The position numbers and the translations under genes were made by a program. The notes beneath the pieces are model-generated. The model was given only the letters and a program-made list of their open reading frames with translations. It searched no databases and was not told where the DNA came from. A stretch of 64,000 nt of DNA, taken from contig NZ_JBLUWW010000001.1 of the NCBI RefSeq assembly GCF_048323655.1, forward strand, positions 310,001-374,000, in the 5' to 3' direction. This DNA comes from Salinimicrobium soli. GTDB lineage: Bacteria; Bacteroidota; Bacteroidia; Flavobacteriales; Flavobacteriaceae. Below are positions 25,934 to 34,969 of the stretch, piece after piece (position 1 is the stretch's first letter; every line of letters starts with the position of its first letter).

Positions 25934-28156
25934 CTAAAACCAAAAGCCGATACTGAAATACCATTGACTCTGGCTGAGTTCTGGAGATATGGAGTACTTT
26001 ACCTCGAGAGGTCCCATAAAGGAATCTATTCCGTATCCTAAAGCGTATCCACTGTAGTCCGGGGAAGAGAACCACTGCCCTGAAGGGTACAACTCATTTT
26101 GAACATTGGCAAAATTGGCACTGAATATCACATGGTTCTTTGCGTAGAACTCATAATCGATATCAACCCCTCCTTTAATATAACTATCTCCTGAAAGACT
26201 AATAAAATCATAGCCGTAGAACGGAACGAAGTTATTTATGAGGTCATTCCCGTAGCCACCCAAAAAGAAGTCAAAAATATTATTTTCCTTACTTCCTATC
26301 CTGAAGCCTGCTTCGGAATATATCCTGGTCGCCAGTTTGTCAAAAGGAGTAAAAACGTAACCTATGGTTCCTTTAGCGATCGAAAAAGGCGAAAAATTCT
26401 CCAGGTAATCTGAAGACCATACATACCAGTGAAAGTCTCCGTCAAAGTAGAGGCCGCGGGTAGGGAAATATTTATTGTCAAAACTGTCCAGTTTCAGGTA
26501 TCCAAAAAGGCTATAATAATTACTTCTGTCAAACACCCCAAGGGCACCATCCGGTTGGGGAGCTGTGCCAAGGGTTTGGGAAGTGATGTCAAGATATTTG
26601 TGTTCTGCCCCCATCCCCAGTGAAAAGATCTGTTGGAATAGCGTTTCTGCATAAAACTGGCTGGTAAAGTCCTGGTAATCCAGCTCAAGTTCATTGATGC
26701 CATCTCCTTCAATATCTGCGTTCTCTTTGGCAAAATCAAAAGAAACTCCTTTGCTAAAGGTATTGTACCGCGTGCGGGCACCAATACTCCAGTAAAAGCC
26801 TTTATCAATGTAATAGTTGAGATTATACCTGAAATTATCACCCAACACCACATCTATAGAGGCAACATCATTGGTTAAAAGTAAACTTTTACGGGTGAGG
26901 TTGAGGAGAGCGCCGCTTTTATAAAGATTGTCGTAGTGCAAACCTATCCTTAAAAGAGTTTTACTGGGATTCTCCTCAAGCTGAAGTACCAGTACAAATC
27001 CTTTATTCAGCGGAACGAGCTGATAATTGATCCTGTTAAAATTTCGGGTAGCAGAGAGGTTATTAATTCCCAGATTTAGATCATCGTAAGTAATTTGCGC
27101 AGGATACCGCACTTTGAGCTTTCCAAGGATGTATGAACGAGGATAGGAGGTGTTACCTTCAATCCGGACATCTGAAATATAGAGGGAATCCACTACCGGA
27201 ATTGGAGTCCTTTCCAACACCGGTCTTTTTTGTAAAGCTGCAATAGCTTTAAATTCATCTTTATATTTTTCTGCAGCTTCTCTTCCCGCTTCTATGATAT
27301 CTTTCCCCAACTCAAAAGACATGACATTAAACGGGGTAATATCGGGGTCAATATAAATATCAGTCTTTACGATCTTCGCCTTCATCTGTTTTATGGTATT
27401 GAAATTACTGATCTGGGTGAGGATCTCGAAAACAGAACGAAGGTCTTCTCTCCCGGCCAATGTGTCCTGCACATCAACTCCAATGATAATGTCGGCCCCT
27501 CTTTTGCGCATTTCTTCAACGGGATAATTATTGGCCACTCCCCCGTCAGTCAGCATCCGCCCGTCTACCAGCACCGGACTAAACAGCGACGGAATGGCTG
27601 CACTGGCAGAAATTGCCTGTGGCAGGTACCCGCGGTCCAGGATCACTTCATTTCCCGTTTCTACATCTGTAGCTACCGCGAAAAAGGGAATAGGCAGCTT
27701 GGTAAAATCACTTTTATCCTGCAGGTGAAGCGTGAGTTTTGACATCAAATTGTAGACGTTCTGCCCCCGCGAAAGAGCCGAAGGAAAAGACACACTGAAA
27801 TTATCAAAAGGAAGGGTGAGAGCATATTTTTCAGCATCCCGCTTTTCATAAAAGGTCTTTGCGCTGCGCGGTAGTTCGTCCTGAATAAGAATATTGAAAT
27901 TGGTCTTGTGAAAGATCGAATCCAGTTGATGGGCAGTATAGCCCGCAGAATACAAGGCACCAATTATAGCCCCCATACTTGTGCCTCCAATATAATCTAT
28001 CTTAACCCCCGCATCCTCCAGGGTCTGCAGTACCCCTATATGAGCCAGTCCTTTTGCTCCCCCTCCACTGAGTACCAATCCTACCTTGGGATCTTCCTGA
28101 GCAGAAAGTCGAAAGAAGAAACACAACAATAATAGGAAAAGGTAGCTTTTTTTCAT
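25934..28156 (-). CDS. Patatin-like phospholipase fused to POTRA and BamA-type barrel
   Basis: 740 residues with signal peptide (YLFLLLLCFFFRLSAQ). Patatin domain, about residues 20-215: VLSGGGAKGLAHIGVL oxyanion motif, GTSMGAIIGALYSAGY with the nucleophile Ser in G-x-S-x-G, and DGGVANNYP completing the Ser-Asp dyad. A short POTRA-like region (VRIEGNTSYPRSYILGKL) follows at about 325, then a C-terminal Omp85/BamA-like barrel ending in WYFSIGFWF. This is the architecture of PlpD-type secreted or outer-membrane phospholipases (type Vd relatives). Probable lipolytic enzyme in the outer membrane; substrate unproven. It overlaps uvrC by four bases (ATGA), so it is translated from the uvrC transcript. 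Confidence 0.92.
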   Translation of the reverse strand: MKKSYLFLLLLCFFFRLSAQEDPKVGLVLSGGGAKGLAHIGVLQTLEDAGVKIDYIGGTSMGAIIGALYSAGYTAHQLDSIFHKTNFNILIQDELPRSAKTFYEKRDAEKYALTLPFDNFSVSFPSALSRGQNVYNLMSKLTLHLQDKSDFTKLPIPFFAVATDVETGNEVILDRGYLPQAISASAAIPSLFSPVLVDGRMLTDGGVANNYPVEEMRKRGADIIIGVDVQDTLAGREDLRSVFEILTQISNFNTIKQMKAKIVKTDIYIDPDITPFNVMSFELGKDIIEAGREAAEKYKDEFKAIAALQKRPVLERTPIPVVDSLYISDVRIEGNTSYPRSYILGKLKVRYPAQITYDDLNLGINNLSATRNFNRINYQLVPLNKGFVLVLQLEENPSKTLLRIGLHYDNLYKSGALLNLTRKSLLLTNDVASIDVVLGDNFRYNLNYYIDKGFYWSIGARTRYNTFSKGVSFDFAKENADIEGDGINELELDYQDFTSQFYAETLFQQIFSLGMGAEHKYLDITSQTLGTAPQPDGALGVFDRSNYYSLFGYLKLDSFDNKYFPTRGLYFDGDFHWYVWSSDYLENFSPFSIAKGTIGYVFTPFDKLATRIYSEAGFRIGSKENNIFDFFLGGYGNDLINNFVPFYGYDFISLSGDSYIKGGVDIDYEFYAKNHVIFSANFANVQNELYPSGQWFSSPDYSGYALGYGIDSFMGPLEVKYSISPELSQSQWYFSIGFWF

Positions 28157-29949
28157 GTTTTTGGATGATAATGGCTGTAAATAATGGCTGCCCGGGCTTT
28201 ACCTATAACTGTGGCAAGACTTTCTTCGGAAGCTTCTTTTACACGTTTTAAAGACCTGAAATTCTGAAGCAGCTCCACCACCGTCTTCTCTCCAATTCCC
28301 GGAATATTTTCCAGTTCAGTATTTAAAGCAACACTGCTGCGTTTGTTCCGGTGAAAAGTGATCCCAAACCGGTGGGCCTCGTTCCTAAGCTGCTGAATGA
28401 TCTTCAGGGTCTCTGATTTTTTATCAAGATACAAAGGAATTGAGTCTCCCGGATAAAAAATTTCTTCCAGGCGTTTGGCTATCCCTATGATGGCGATTTT
28501 TCCGCGGAGATCAAGTGTCTCCAAGGCTTTCACTGCTGAAGATAACTGACCTTTCCCGCCGTCAACAATGATCAATTGCGGCAGGGATTCTCCCTCCTGC
28601 AGCAATCTTCTATACCTTCTGAACACCACCTCTTCCATAGAAGCGAAGTCATTGGGACCTTCAACCGTTTTGATATTGAACTTGCGGTAATCTCTTTTAC
28701 TGGGTTTTCCATCTCTGAATACCACGCAAGCCGCAACGGGATTTGTACCCTGTATGTTAGAGTTATCAAAACACTCAATATGCCTAGGCTCTTCCTGTAA
28801 CCGAAGATCCTGTTTCATTTGTGCCATGATCCGGTTCACATGCCTGTCAGGATCAACGATCTTCATTTGCTTAAAGCGTTCCTGCCTGAAATATTTTGCG
28901 TTGCGGGTAGAGAGGTCCACAATCTGTTTCTTATCCCCAAGCTTGGGAACCGTCACTTTAATATCTTCTCCCATCTCCACTTTGAAGGGCACATAGATCT
29001 CCCTTGTGTGAGAGTTGAAACGCTGCCTGATCTCGGTGATTCCCAGTTCCAGAAGCTCTTTGTCGCTTTCTCCCAGCTTCTTTTTCATCTCAATGGTATG
29101 AGAACGAATGATCGCGCCGTGGGACATTTGCAGAAAATTGACATACCCGTAACCTTCATCGCTTACAATCGAAAACACATCTACGTTATTGATCTTTGGA
29201 TTGACCACTGTAGATTTCGCCTGATAATTTTCCAGCACATCGATCTTCAGTTTGATCTTTTGCGCCTCCTCAAATTCCATTTTTTCAGCATGCTCCTTCA
29301 TCTGTTTTCTGAACTGCTGAAGGGAGTCTTTAAAATTACCTTTTACGATCTGCCGGATGGCTTCGATCTTTTTCAGATACTCCTTTTCTGATTCATAGGC
29401 CTCACAAGGTCCCAGGCAGTTTCCAAGGTGATATTCCAGGCACACCTTGTATTTTCCGTTCTTTATTTTCTCTTCGGAAAGATCGTAGTTGCAAGTCCTG
29501 AGCTGGTACAAACCTTTTATCAGGTCGAGAAGGGTATTAACAGTTTTAAAACTGGTATACGGCCCGTAGTATTCACTGCCGTCCTTTACCAGTTTGCGAG
29601 TAGGAAAAACTCTCGGAAAACGTTCATTTTTGATGCAGATCCAGGGGTAGGTCTTATCATCCTTCAGCATCACATTGAATCGCGGCTGATGCTTCTTGAT
29701 GAGATTATTCTCCAGAAGCAGGGCATCAGTTTCCGAAGAGACCACGATATGCCGAATCTCGTGGATCTTTTTCACCATCACCCGTATACGGTGGCTGTCA
29801 TTATTCTTAGTGAAATAGGAGGTTACCCTTTTCTTCAGGTTCTTGGCCTTACCTACATAAAGGATCTTTCCGTTCTTATCAAAATACTGATACACCCCCG
29901 GACTCTCCGGAAGGGTCTTCAGTTGTAGTTCTACATTACTCTGGTCCAT
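28153..29949 (-). CDS. uvrC: Excinuclease ABC subunit C
   Basis: 598 residues from the ATG at 29949. Makes both incisions in UvrABC nucleotide excision repair. N-terminal GIY-YIG nuclease: PGVYQYFDKNGKILYVGKAKNLKKRV; then the UvrB-interacting UVR helix pair (KEHAEKMEFEEAQKIKLKID), the RNase H-like UvrC domain with HIECFDNSNIQGTNPVA and IIVDGGKGQLSSAVKA (catalytic Asp), and C-terminal helix-hairpin-helix (LENIPGIGEKTVVELLQNF). A longer frame starts at 30000 but would cross the promoter at 29955-29962, so I reject it. The patatin gene is translationally coupled downstream. Cytosolic. Confidence 0.97.
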   Translation of the reverse strand: MDQSNVELQLKTLPESPGVYQYFDKNGKILYVGKAKNLKKRVTSYFTKNNDSHRIRVMVKKIHEIRHIVVSSETDALLLENNLIKKHQPRFNVMLKDDKTYPWICIKNERFPRVFPTRKLVKDGSEYYGPYTSFKTVNTLLDLIKGLYQLRTCNYDLSEEKIKNGKYKVCLEYHLGNCLGPCEAYESEKEYLKKIEAIRQIVKGNFKDSLQQFRKQMKEHAEKMEFEEAQKIKLKIDVLENYQAKSTVVNPKINNVDVFSIVSDEGYGYVNFLQMSHGAIIRSHTIEMKKKLGESDKELLELGITEIRQRFNSHTREIYVPFKVEMGEDIKVTVPKLGDKKQIVDLSTRNAKYFRQERFKQMKIVDPDRHVNRIMAQMKQDLRLQEEPRHIECFDNSNIQGTNPVAACVVFRDGKPSKRDYRKFNIKTVEGPNDFASMEEVVFRRYRRLLQEGESLPQLIIVDGGKGQLSSAVKALETLDLRGKIAIIGIAKRLEEIFYPGDSIPLYLDKKSETLKIIQQLRNEAHRFGITFHRNKRSSVALNTELENIPGIGEKTVVELLQNFRSLKRVKEASEESLATVIGKARAAIIYSHYHPKT

Positions 29950-29954
29950 CGTTT

Positions 29955-29962
29955 CAAAGGTA
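29955..29962 (-). promoter_or_regulatory. -7 box abutting uvrC start (leaderless candidate)
   Basis: Minus strand TACCTTTG, exact consensus, ending five bases before the uvrC ATG. If transcription starts about four bases after the final G, the mRNA would have only a one- to two-base leader. No clear -33 box. Confidence 0.6.
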
Positions 29963-30201
29963 AAAGATAAAATTCCCGCGAGTAAAATCTGACACTTCAT
30001 AAAATGTTAAATTTTTCCGAAGTATTCCATATTCCCTCTCCATTTTCCCCTGCTGATGCTGCTCCTTAAAGGAGAAAACAATTTCCAAAAAGCTATTAGT
30101 TATGCTGAAATCTTTTAAGCTTCTGTGGAACAAGGGTTTCAAAAAAGGTATTTTCAGAAATTGTTAAGACTTAGAAAATCTCCTTTTGCTACCTTGCAGT
30201 T

Positions 30202-30627
30202 ATGGAAAAAAAACTGATCGGCCGGTTTGACAAGGCAGATTTCCCCGATCTGCACCTTGATGATATTTCAATTAAGATCGATACCGGCGCATACACCTCT
30301 TCTATTCACTGTGATAATATAGTGGAGAAAAAAGGGGAACTGAGATGTACTTTTTTAGATGAGGAACACCCACTGTACAATGGGAGGGAGTTTCATTTCA
30401 AAGACTATGATGTGGTCTTTGTAAAGAGCAGTAACGGCATCGTTCAGAAAAGATTCCAGATCCAGACGCATATCACCCTTTTTGGAAAAACCCATAAAAT
30501 TTCTCTTTCTCTTACCACCCGTCAGGAAATGAGATTTCCAGTACTTTTGGGGCGAAAATTCATAACTAAAAAATATATAGTCGATACTGAGTATTACGAC
30601 CTGTCTTTCAAGAAAAAACAAGAATGA
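30202..30627 (+). CDS. RimB-like ATP-dependent zinc protease (retropepsin-like)
   Basis: 141 residues. Matches the PF05618 family that accompanies RimK: FPDLHLDDISIKIDTGAYTSSIHC with an aspartic-protease-like D-T-G-A motif, and the C-terminal MRFPVLLGRKFI block. In Pseudomonas the corresponding protein (RimB) acts with RimK in ribosomal protein S6 modification; the chemistry is not fully settled, so I avoid the firm name. Cytosolic. Its TGA overlaps the rimK ATG (ATGA). A degenerate -7-like TACCTTGC (30190-30197) lies 4 bases before the start. The 252-base gap upstream also holds the uvrC promoter and nothing else I recognise. Confidence 0.82.
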   Translation: MEKKLIGRFDKADFPDLHLDDISIKIDTGAYTSSIHCDNIVEKKGELRCTFLDEEHPLYNGREFHFKDYDVVFVKSSNGIVQKRFQIQTHITLFGKTHKISLSLTTRQEMRFPVLLGRKFITKKYIVDTEYYDLSFKKKQE

Positions 30628-31496
30628 ACATAAAAATCCTATCCCGTAACAGCAGCCTTTACTCCACACAACGTCTCGTTGAGGCAGCAAAAAAAAGAAA
30701 TCACGAGGTTGAAGTGATCGATCCCTTAAAGTGTGATCTTATTATTGAAAAGAAAAATCCCAGTATTTATTACAAAGGAAGACACATTGATGATGCAGAT
30801 GCTGTTATTCCGCGCGTTGGTGCTTCTGTTACCTTTTACGGTACTGCGGTGGTGCGGCAATTTGAAATGATGGGAGTATTCTCAACCACCGAATCTCAGG
30901 CTCTGGTTAGAAGTCGGGATAAATTAAGAAGTCTGCAGGTGCTATCCAGAGCCAGGCTGGGACTTCCAAAAACGGTTTTTACCAATTATTCGAAGGATGT
31001 GGGAGAGGTGATCGATCACGTTGGAGGAGCACCTCTAATTATTAAGCTTTTGGAAGGTACGCAGGGGCTCGGAGTAGTGTTGGCAGAAACCAAAAATGCG
31101 GCCGAATCTGTAATAGAAGCTTTTAACGGACTGCAGGCCCGGGTAATTGTTCAGGAATTCATCAAGGAAGCCGGTGGTGCAGACATTCGTGCACTGGTCG
31201 TGGATGGCCACGTGGTAGGTGCCATGAAAAGACAGGGAAAAGAAGGAGAATTCCGCTCCAATCTTCACCGGGGAGGTACAGCCTCTGTGATACAATTATC
31301 AGATGAAGAAGAAACCGCAGCTATCAAAGCGGCAAAAGCTATGGGATTGGGCGTTGCTGGAGTAGACATGCTTCAAAGTTCCCGTGGACCATTGATCCTT
31401 GAAGTGAACTCTTCTCCGGGGCTTGAAGGAATTGAGCACGCTACCGGTAAAGACATTGCCAAGACCATTATTCGTTACATTGAGAGAAACATGTAG
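30624..31496 (+). CDS. rimK: RimK-type ATP-grasp ligase (S6 glutamylase)
   Basis: 290 residues. ATP-grasp ligase that in E. coli adds glutamates to the C-terminus of ribosomal protein S6. Visible features: N-terminal pre-ATP-grasp domain with ADAVIPRVGASVTFYG, ATP-binding strand GAPLIIKLLEGTQGLGVVLAE, VQEFIKEAGGADIRALVVDGHVV, the FRSNLHRGGTA loop and metal-binding ILEVNSSPGLEGIE. Coupled by ATGA overlap to the RimB-like gene and followed after 3 bases by an AstE/ASPA-like gene. Cytosolic. S6 as substrate is by homology; other poly-amino-acid products are possible for this superfamily. Confidence 0.92.
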   Translation: MNIKILSRNSSLYSTQRLVEAAKKRNHEVEVIDPLKCDLIIEKKNPSIYYKGRHIDDADAVIPRVGASVTFYGTAVVRQFEMMGVFSTTESQALVRSRDKLRSLQVLSRARLGLPKTVFTNYSKDVGEVIDHVGGAPLIIKLLEGTQGLGVVLAETKNAAESVIEAFNGLQARVIVQEFIKEAGGADIRALVVDGHVVGAMKRQGKEGEFRSNLHRGGTASVIQLSDEEETAAIKAAKAMGLGVAGVDMLQSSRGPLILEVNSSPGLEGIEHATGKDIAKTIIRYIERNM

Positions 31497-31499
31497 CTT

Positions 31500-32510
31500 A
31501 TGGCTTTTATTGATGAGAATAATGTCCTGGATATACTGGGAAAAAAAATACATCCCGGTAAGAGTGCAACCATAAACTTCAACATGGCGAAACTCTACAC
31601 TGCCACGGCAGTAGACGTTCCCATAATCATAGAAAGATCTAAAAAGCCGGGTCCCGTCATTTTGATCACCGCCGGTATTCACGGAGACGAGATCAACGGC
31701 GTGGAAGTGGTGCGGCAGATCATCGTGAAAGAGATCAACAAACCAGCGAGAGGCACGGTCATTTGTATTCCAATTATAAATGTCTTCGGATTTCTTAATA
31801 TGAGTCGGGAATTTCCCGATGGCAGAGATCTTAACCGCGTATTCCCGGGTGCCAAAAATGGTTCTTTAGCCAGTCGTTTCGCTTACCAGTTCGTGAATAA
31901 AATTCTTCCCGTGGCCGATTTCTGCCTGGATTTCCATACCGGAGGAGCCAGCAGGTTCAATGCCCCTCAGATAAGGATCAAAAAAGGGGAACAATTAGCC
32001 ATGCATTATGCACAGATCTTTAATGCTCCGTTCACTATTGTTTCGAAAACCATTACAAAATCTTACCGGGAGACCTGTGCAAAACAGGGGAAACCGGTGT
32101 TGCTATTCGAAGGCGGAAAATCAAAAGACAGTAACAAAACTGTAGCAAAGCACGGGGTAGAAGGCGCGATGCGCATATTGGCCCATTTTGAAATGCTCAA
32201 ACCTAAATTCGAGGTGCCAGATCCTGTTGGAGATACCATTCTTATTGAAGGCAGCACCTGGATGAGAGCCAAGTACAGCGGATTGCTCCATGTGAAGGTT
32301 CCCTGTGGCAAACATGTTGAAAAAGGGGAATATGTAGCAACGATTACAGATCCCTACGGAAAACTGCGGCATAAGGTCAAAGCTCCTAACGAAGGTTACA
32401 TCATCAACGTGAATGAGTCTCCCATTGTTTATCAGGGAGATGCCATTTTTCATATTTCTATAAACCGGGAAATCAGCCATGAACAAGAATCAGCTCCGAC
32501 TGAAGTATAA
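31500..32510 (+). CDS. Succinylglutamate desuccinylase/aspartoacylase family protein
   Basis: 336 residues. Zinc-dependent deacylase or carboxypeptidase-like fold: AGIHGDEINGVEVVRQI gives His and Glu zinc ligands, LDFHTGGASRFNAPQ the third His, and the catalytic Glu is probably in LLFEGGKSKDSN. The C-terminal ~100 residues form a beta-rich lid (MRAKYSGLLHVKVPCGKHVEKGEYVATITDPYG). In several bacteria members of this group are adjacent or fused to RimK, suggesting they trim or modify RimK-added glutamates; that role is inference. It begins 3 bases after rimK and its 3' end overlaps the next gene by 32 bases. Confidence 0.85.
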   Translation: MAFIDENNVLDILGKKIHPGKSATINFNMAKLYTATAVDVPIIIERSKKPGPVILITAGIHGDEINGVEVVRQIIVKEINKPARGTVICIPIINVFGFLNMSREFPDGRDLNRVFPGAKNGSLASRFAYQFVNKILPVADFCLDFHTGGASRFNAPQIRIKKGEQLAMHYAQIFNAPFTIVSKTITKSYRETCAKQGKPVLLFEGGKSKDSNKTVAKHGVEGAMRILAHFEMLKPKFEVPDPVGDTILIEGSTWMRAKYSGLLHVKVPCGKHVEKGEYVATITDPYGKLRHKVKAPNEGYIINVNESPIVYQGDAIFHISINREISHEQESAPTEV

Positions 32511-33051
32511 AAAAATGCGGGAGGAATTCTCTCCGGAAGAGATCGAGGATAAAAGCCTTGAAGTCGCCAATAATCTGCTGAAACTTCCTATCTGGGATCA
32601 TTCCTATTACCATCTTTTTCTCAGTATTTCCGAAAAAAGAGAAGTAGATACCCAGGGCCTGCTCCATATTTTACAGGGGAAAGATAAAAATGTGGTGCTC
32701 TCCAAAGCCGATTTTACCTCCGGACATCTCACGAATTATCTGCTTACCGACTCTACGATCATTCGCAAAAATGACTGGGGAATCCCTGAGCCGGTAGAAG
32801 GCATTGAAATTCCTGCGGAAAAGATCGAAGTCGTCTTCATTCCTTTGCTGGCTTTTGATAAAAAAGGAAACAGAATTGGCTACGGAAAAGGGTTTTACGA
32901 CCGATTTCTTTCTCAGTGCTCCGGAAATGTGATAAAGGTGGGACTATCCTTTTATGAAGCTGAAAAAGATCTTCCGGAAATCACTCCCGAAGATGTACCG
33001 CTGGATTTCTGTGTAACCCCTGAAAAAATTTATAATTTCAAAAATTTGTAA
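32479..33051 (+). CDS. 5-formyltetrahydrofolate cyclo-ligase
   Basis: 190 residues. Converts 5-formyl-THF to 5,10-methenyl-THF using ATP. Typical elements: N-terminal KNQLRLKYKKMREEFSPEEIE, a central WGIPEPVEG motif, VFIPLLAFDKKGNRIGYGKGFYDRFL (the phosphate-binding GYGKGYYDR signature) and EDVPLDFCVTPEKIY at the end. The ATG lies inside the 3' end of the preceding gene, 32 bases before its stop, so it is last in the rimB-rimK operon. Cytosolic. Confidence 0.94.
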   Translation: MNKNQLRLKYKKMREEFSPEEIEDKSLEVANNLLKLPIWDHSYYHLFLSISEKREVDTQGLLHILQGKDKNVVLSKADFTSGHLTNYLLTDSTIIRKNDWGIPEPVEGIEIPAEKIEVVFIPLLAFDKKGNRIGYGKGFYDRFLSQCSGNVIKVGLSFYEAEKDLPEITPEDVPLDFCVTPEKIYNFKNL

Positions 33052-33076
33052 ACCTTTAGGTTTTCAATTACTTTTA
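33045..33076 (+). promoter_or_regulatory. Probable promoter of the kinase/regulator pair
   Basis: TTTG (33045-33048) and TACTTTTA (33069-33076; last base differs from consensus) are 20 bases apart, and the -7 box ends 22 bases before the kinase ATG. The -33 box overlaps the end of the upstream gene. Confidence 0.45.
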
Positions 33077-33098
33077 ATCCAACCAATTAAGAACATTA

Positions 33099-34550
33099 AT
33101 GCTTAACGACCTCCAGTTAAACAGTATACTCGAAGATTTTGATGTAGCTTACTGGAAGATCAACCTCCTGACCAAAGAGATCTCATGGTCAGAACACTTC
33201 AACTTTCTTATTGGCCGCCCCGAGGTGGGTCAGAACAAACTCGATTATTTCCTGGATCATGTACTTCATAAAGATTATCGTTATGATTTTCGGGAGTACT
33301 TTGAAGATCTCGTTCACAAACAAAAACCTTTTTCGGCAGAGCTTCGCTTAAAGCTGGAGAACGGGAAATACCGCTGGTTTGAGTGCCGCAATCTTAAGAG
33401 CCGTGAAAAAGGGCTTGCAGACGCTGCTGTCCTGCTCTTTGTAAATATCCACCAGGCCAAGCGGGATCAGTACACCATAGAAGAAAACTTTTTCTATTAC
33501 CGCGAAACTGCCGAAATGACCTCAACCGGAGGATGGTACCTTGACGTGAACACCAATGCAGTCTATTGGGACAATGTGACCAAAAAGATCCTGGACTGCC
33601 CTATGGATTATGAGCCGAGACCCGAAGATAAAATGCGCTTCTATGCTCCCGAGAATCATGAGAAGGTGGAAAACATGTTCAAAAAATGCAGCAGATACGG
33701 CATTCCTTTTAAAGTAGAGATCAGGATGTGTACTCTGCATAACAGGGAATTTTGGGTTCGGGCCACAGGAAAACCGGTTTATAATAACGACCAGGAGATC
33801 ATTGGGATCCGTGGGGTCTATCAGGATATTGACGATCAAAAGACGCACGAACTGAACCTTCAGAATTCACTGGATATTATTGCTTCTCAAAATTCACAGT
33901 TATTCAATTTTGCTCATATAGTTTCTCATCAGCTTCGATCTCACAGCAGCAATCTCAGTCTTGTATCACAGTTGCTGAAGGAGGCCCGTTCCAATGAAGA
34001 TAAACTGGATCTAATTCTGAATGTGGAGAACATTTCAGAAAATCTGGAAGTAGCCATAAACCAATTGAACGAGATCGTGACCAGGCCGAATGTCCTGAAA
34101 AAGGAAAAACAACTGGTAAAGTTCAAAGACGCTTTAGATGTGGTGATTGCTTCCACTTCGTCCCTAATAAAAAGAGAAAATGCGGAGATCATCGCCGAAT
34201 TCGATAAGTTGACCGAAATAAATTACATTTCTGAGTATCTGGAGAGTATTTTATTAAATTTGATCACGAACGCCATAAAATACAAGCATAAAGGAAGAAG
34301 ACCGGTCATTTATATCCAGACCTATTCCGAGAACGGATATAGTTATTTGGAGGTAAGTGACAACGGAATGGGAATCGACCTTGACGAGTATGGCGATAAG
34401 ATGTTTGGAATGTACAAAACATTCCACCGTCACCCCGAAGCCAACGGTATTGGTCTTTTTATAACCAAGAATCAGGTGGAAACAATGGGTGGCAGTATTT
34501 CGGTGACCAGCACGGTAAATGTTGGTACAACTTTTAAAATCAAATTCTAG
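33099..34550 (+). CDS. Cytoplasmic PAS-domain histidine kinase
   Basis: 483 residues without transmembrane segments. Two PAS/PAC-like modules: about residues 10-130 (FDVAYWKINLLTKEISWSEHF) and 145-250 (STGGWYLDVNTNAVYWDN ... FWVRATGKPVYNNDQEIIGIRGVYQDI). The phosphoacceptor region is FAHIVSHQLRSHSSNLSLVS, in which His replaces the usual Thr-Pro after RS, a form common in Bacteroidota kinases. The HATPase_c domain shows ILLNLITNAIKYKH (N box), VSDNGMGIDL (G1) and NGIGLFITKNQVETMGG (G2). It senses an unknown intracellular signal. The response regulator starts 5 bases after its stop and is surely its partner. Confidence 0.9.
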   Translation: MLNDLQLNSILEDFDVAYWKINLLTKEISWSEHFNFLIGRPEVGQNKLDYFLDHVLHKDYRYDFREYFEDLVHKQKPFSAELRLKLENGKYRWFECRNLKSREKGLADAAVLLFVNIHQAKRDQYTIEENFFYYRETAEMTSTGGWYLDVNTNAVYWDNVTKKILDCPMDYEPRPEDKMRFYAPENHEKVENMFKKCSRYGIPFKVEIRMCTLHNREFWVRATGKPVYNNDQEIIGIRGVYQDIDDQKTHELNLQNSLDIIASQNSQLFNFAHIVSHQLRSHSSNLSLVSQLLKEARSNEDKLDLILNVENISENLEVAINQLNEIVTRPNVLKKEKQLVKFKDALDVVIASTSSLIKRENAEIIAEFDKLTEINYISEYLESILLNLITNAIKYKHKGRRPVIYIQTYSENGYSYLEVSDNGMGIDLDEYGDKMFGMYKTFHRHPEANGIGLFITKNQVETMGGSISVTSTVNVGTTFKIKF

Positions 34551-34555
34551 ATCCT

Positions 34556-34969
34556 ATGGAGCATCCTATTGAACTGGCCTGTATCATTGATGATGACAAG
34601 ATCTATGTCAACCTGGTCAAGAAGATCATCGAGATCAAGAAACTGTCTCAGAATCTTATAATATTCAAAAATGGCAAAGAAGCACTGGATTATTTCAGAG
34701 CCATTCTGGAGAACATGACCGAAGACAGGTTACCGGACATTATTTTCCTGGATCTCAACATGCCTGTAATGGATGGTTGGGAATTCTTGAGTGAATTCAT
34801 CAAGATCAAGAACAACTTCAATAAAAAGATCATTCTTTACGTGGTGAGTTCCTCTATTGACCCCCGGGACCTGGAAAGAGCCAAGTCTTTCAATATGGTG
34901 ACAGATTACCTGATCAAACCTATAGAGCTTAAAAAATTCGAAAAGATCTTCGAGCGGGACGTCGCTTAG
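34556..34969 (+). CDS. Single-domain response regulator
   Basis: 137 residues, receiver domain only. ACIIDDDKIY provides the acidic pocket, IIFLDLNMPVMDGWEF the phosphoacceptor Asp, VVSSS the conserved Ser/Thr and YLIKPIELK the Lys-Pro pair. Without an output domain it must act through another protein or in a phosphorelay, resembling the CheY-like regulators that follow PAS kinases in Flavobacteriia. It is the second gene of the kinase operon and its stop overlaps the convergent lspA gene by 4 bases. Confidence 0.93.
   Translation: MEHPIELACIIDDDKIYVNLVKKIIEIKKLSQNLIIFKNGKEALDYFRAILENMTEDRLPDIIFLDLNMPVMDGWEFLSEFIKIKNNFNKKIILYVVSSSIDPRDLERAKSFNMVTDYLIKPIELKKFEKIFERDVA

Noticed and set aside
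28819..29391. 190-codon open frame antisense to uvrC
   Set aside because: Fully opposed to the conserved uvrC coding region; His/Leu/Phe-rich product typical of a shadow frame.
29950..30000. Longer uvrC start at 30000
   Set aside because: Would place the -7 box inside the coding region; UvrC homologues begin close to the ATG at 29949.
29963..30201. Possible small gene in the uvrC-rimB gap
   Set aside because: Short minus-strand frame of about 62 codons shows no motif and would run through the uvrC promoter.
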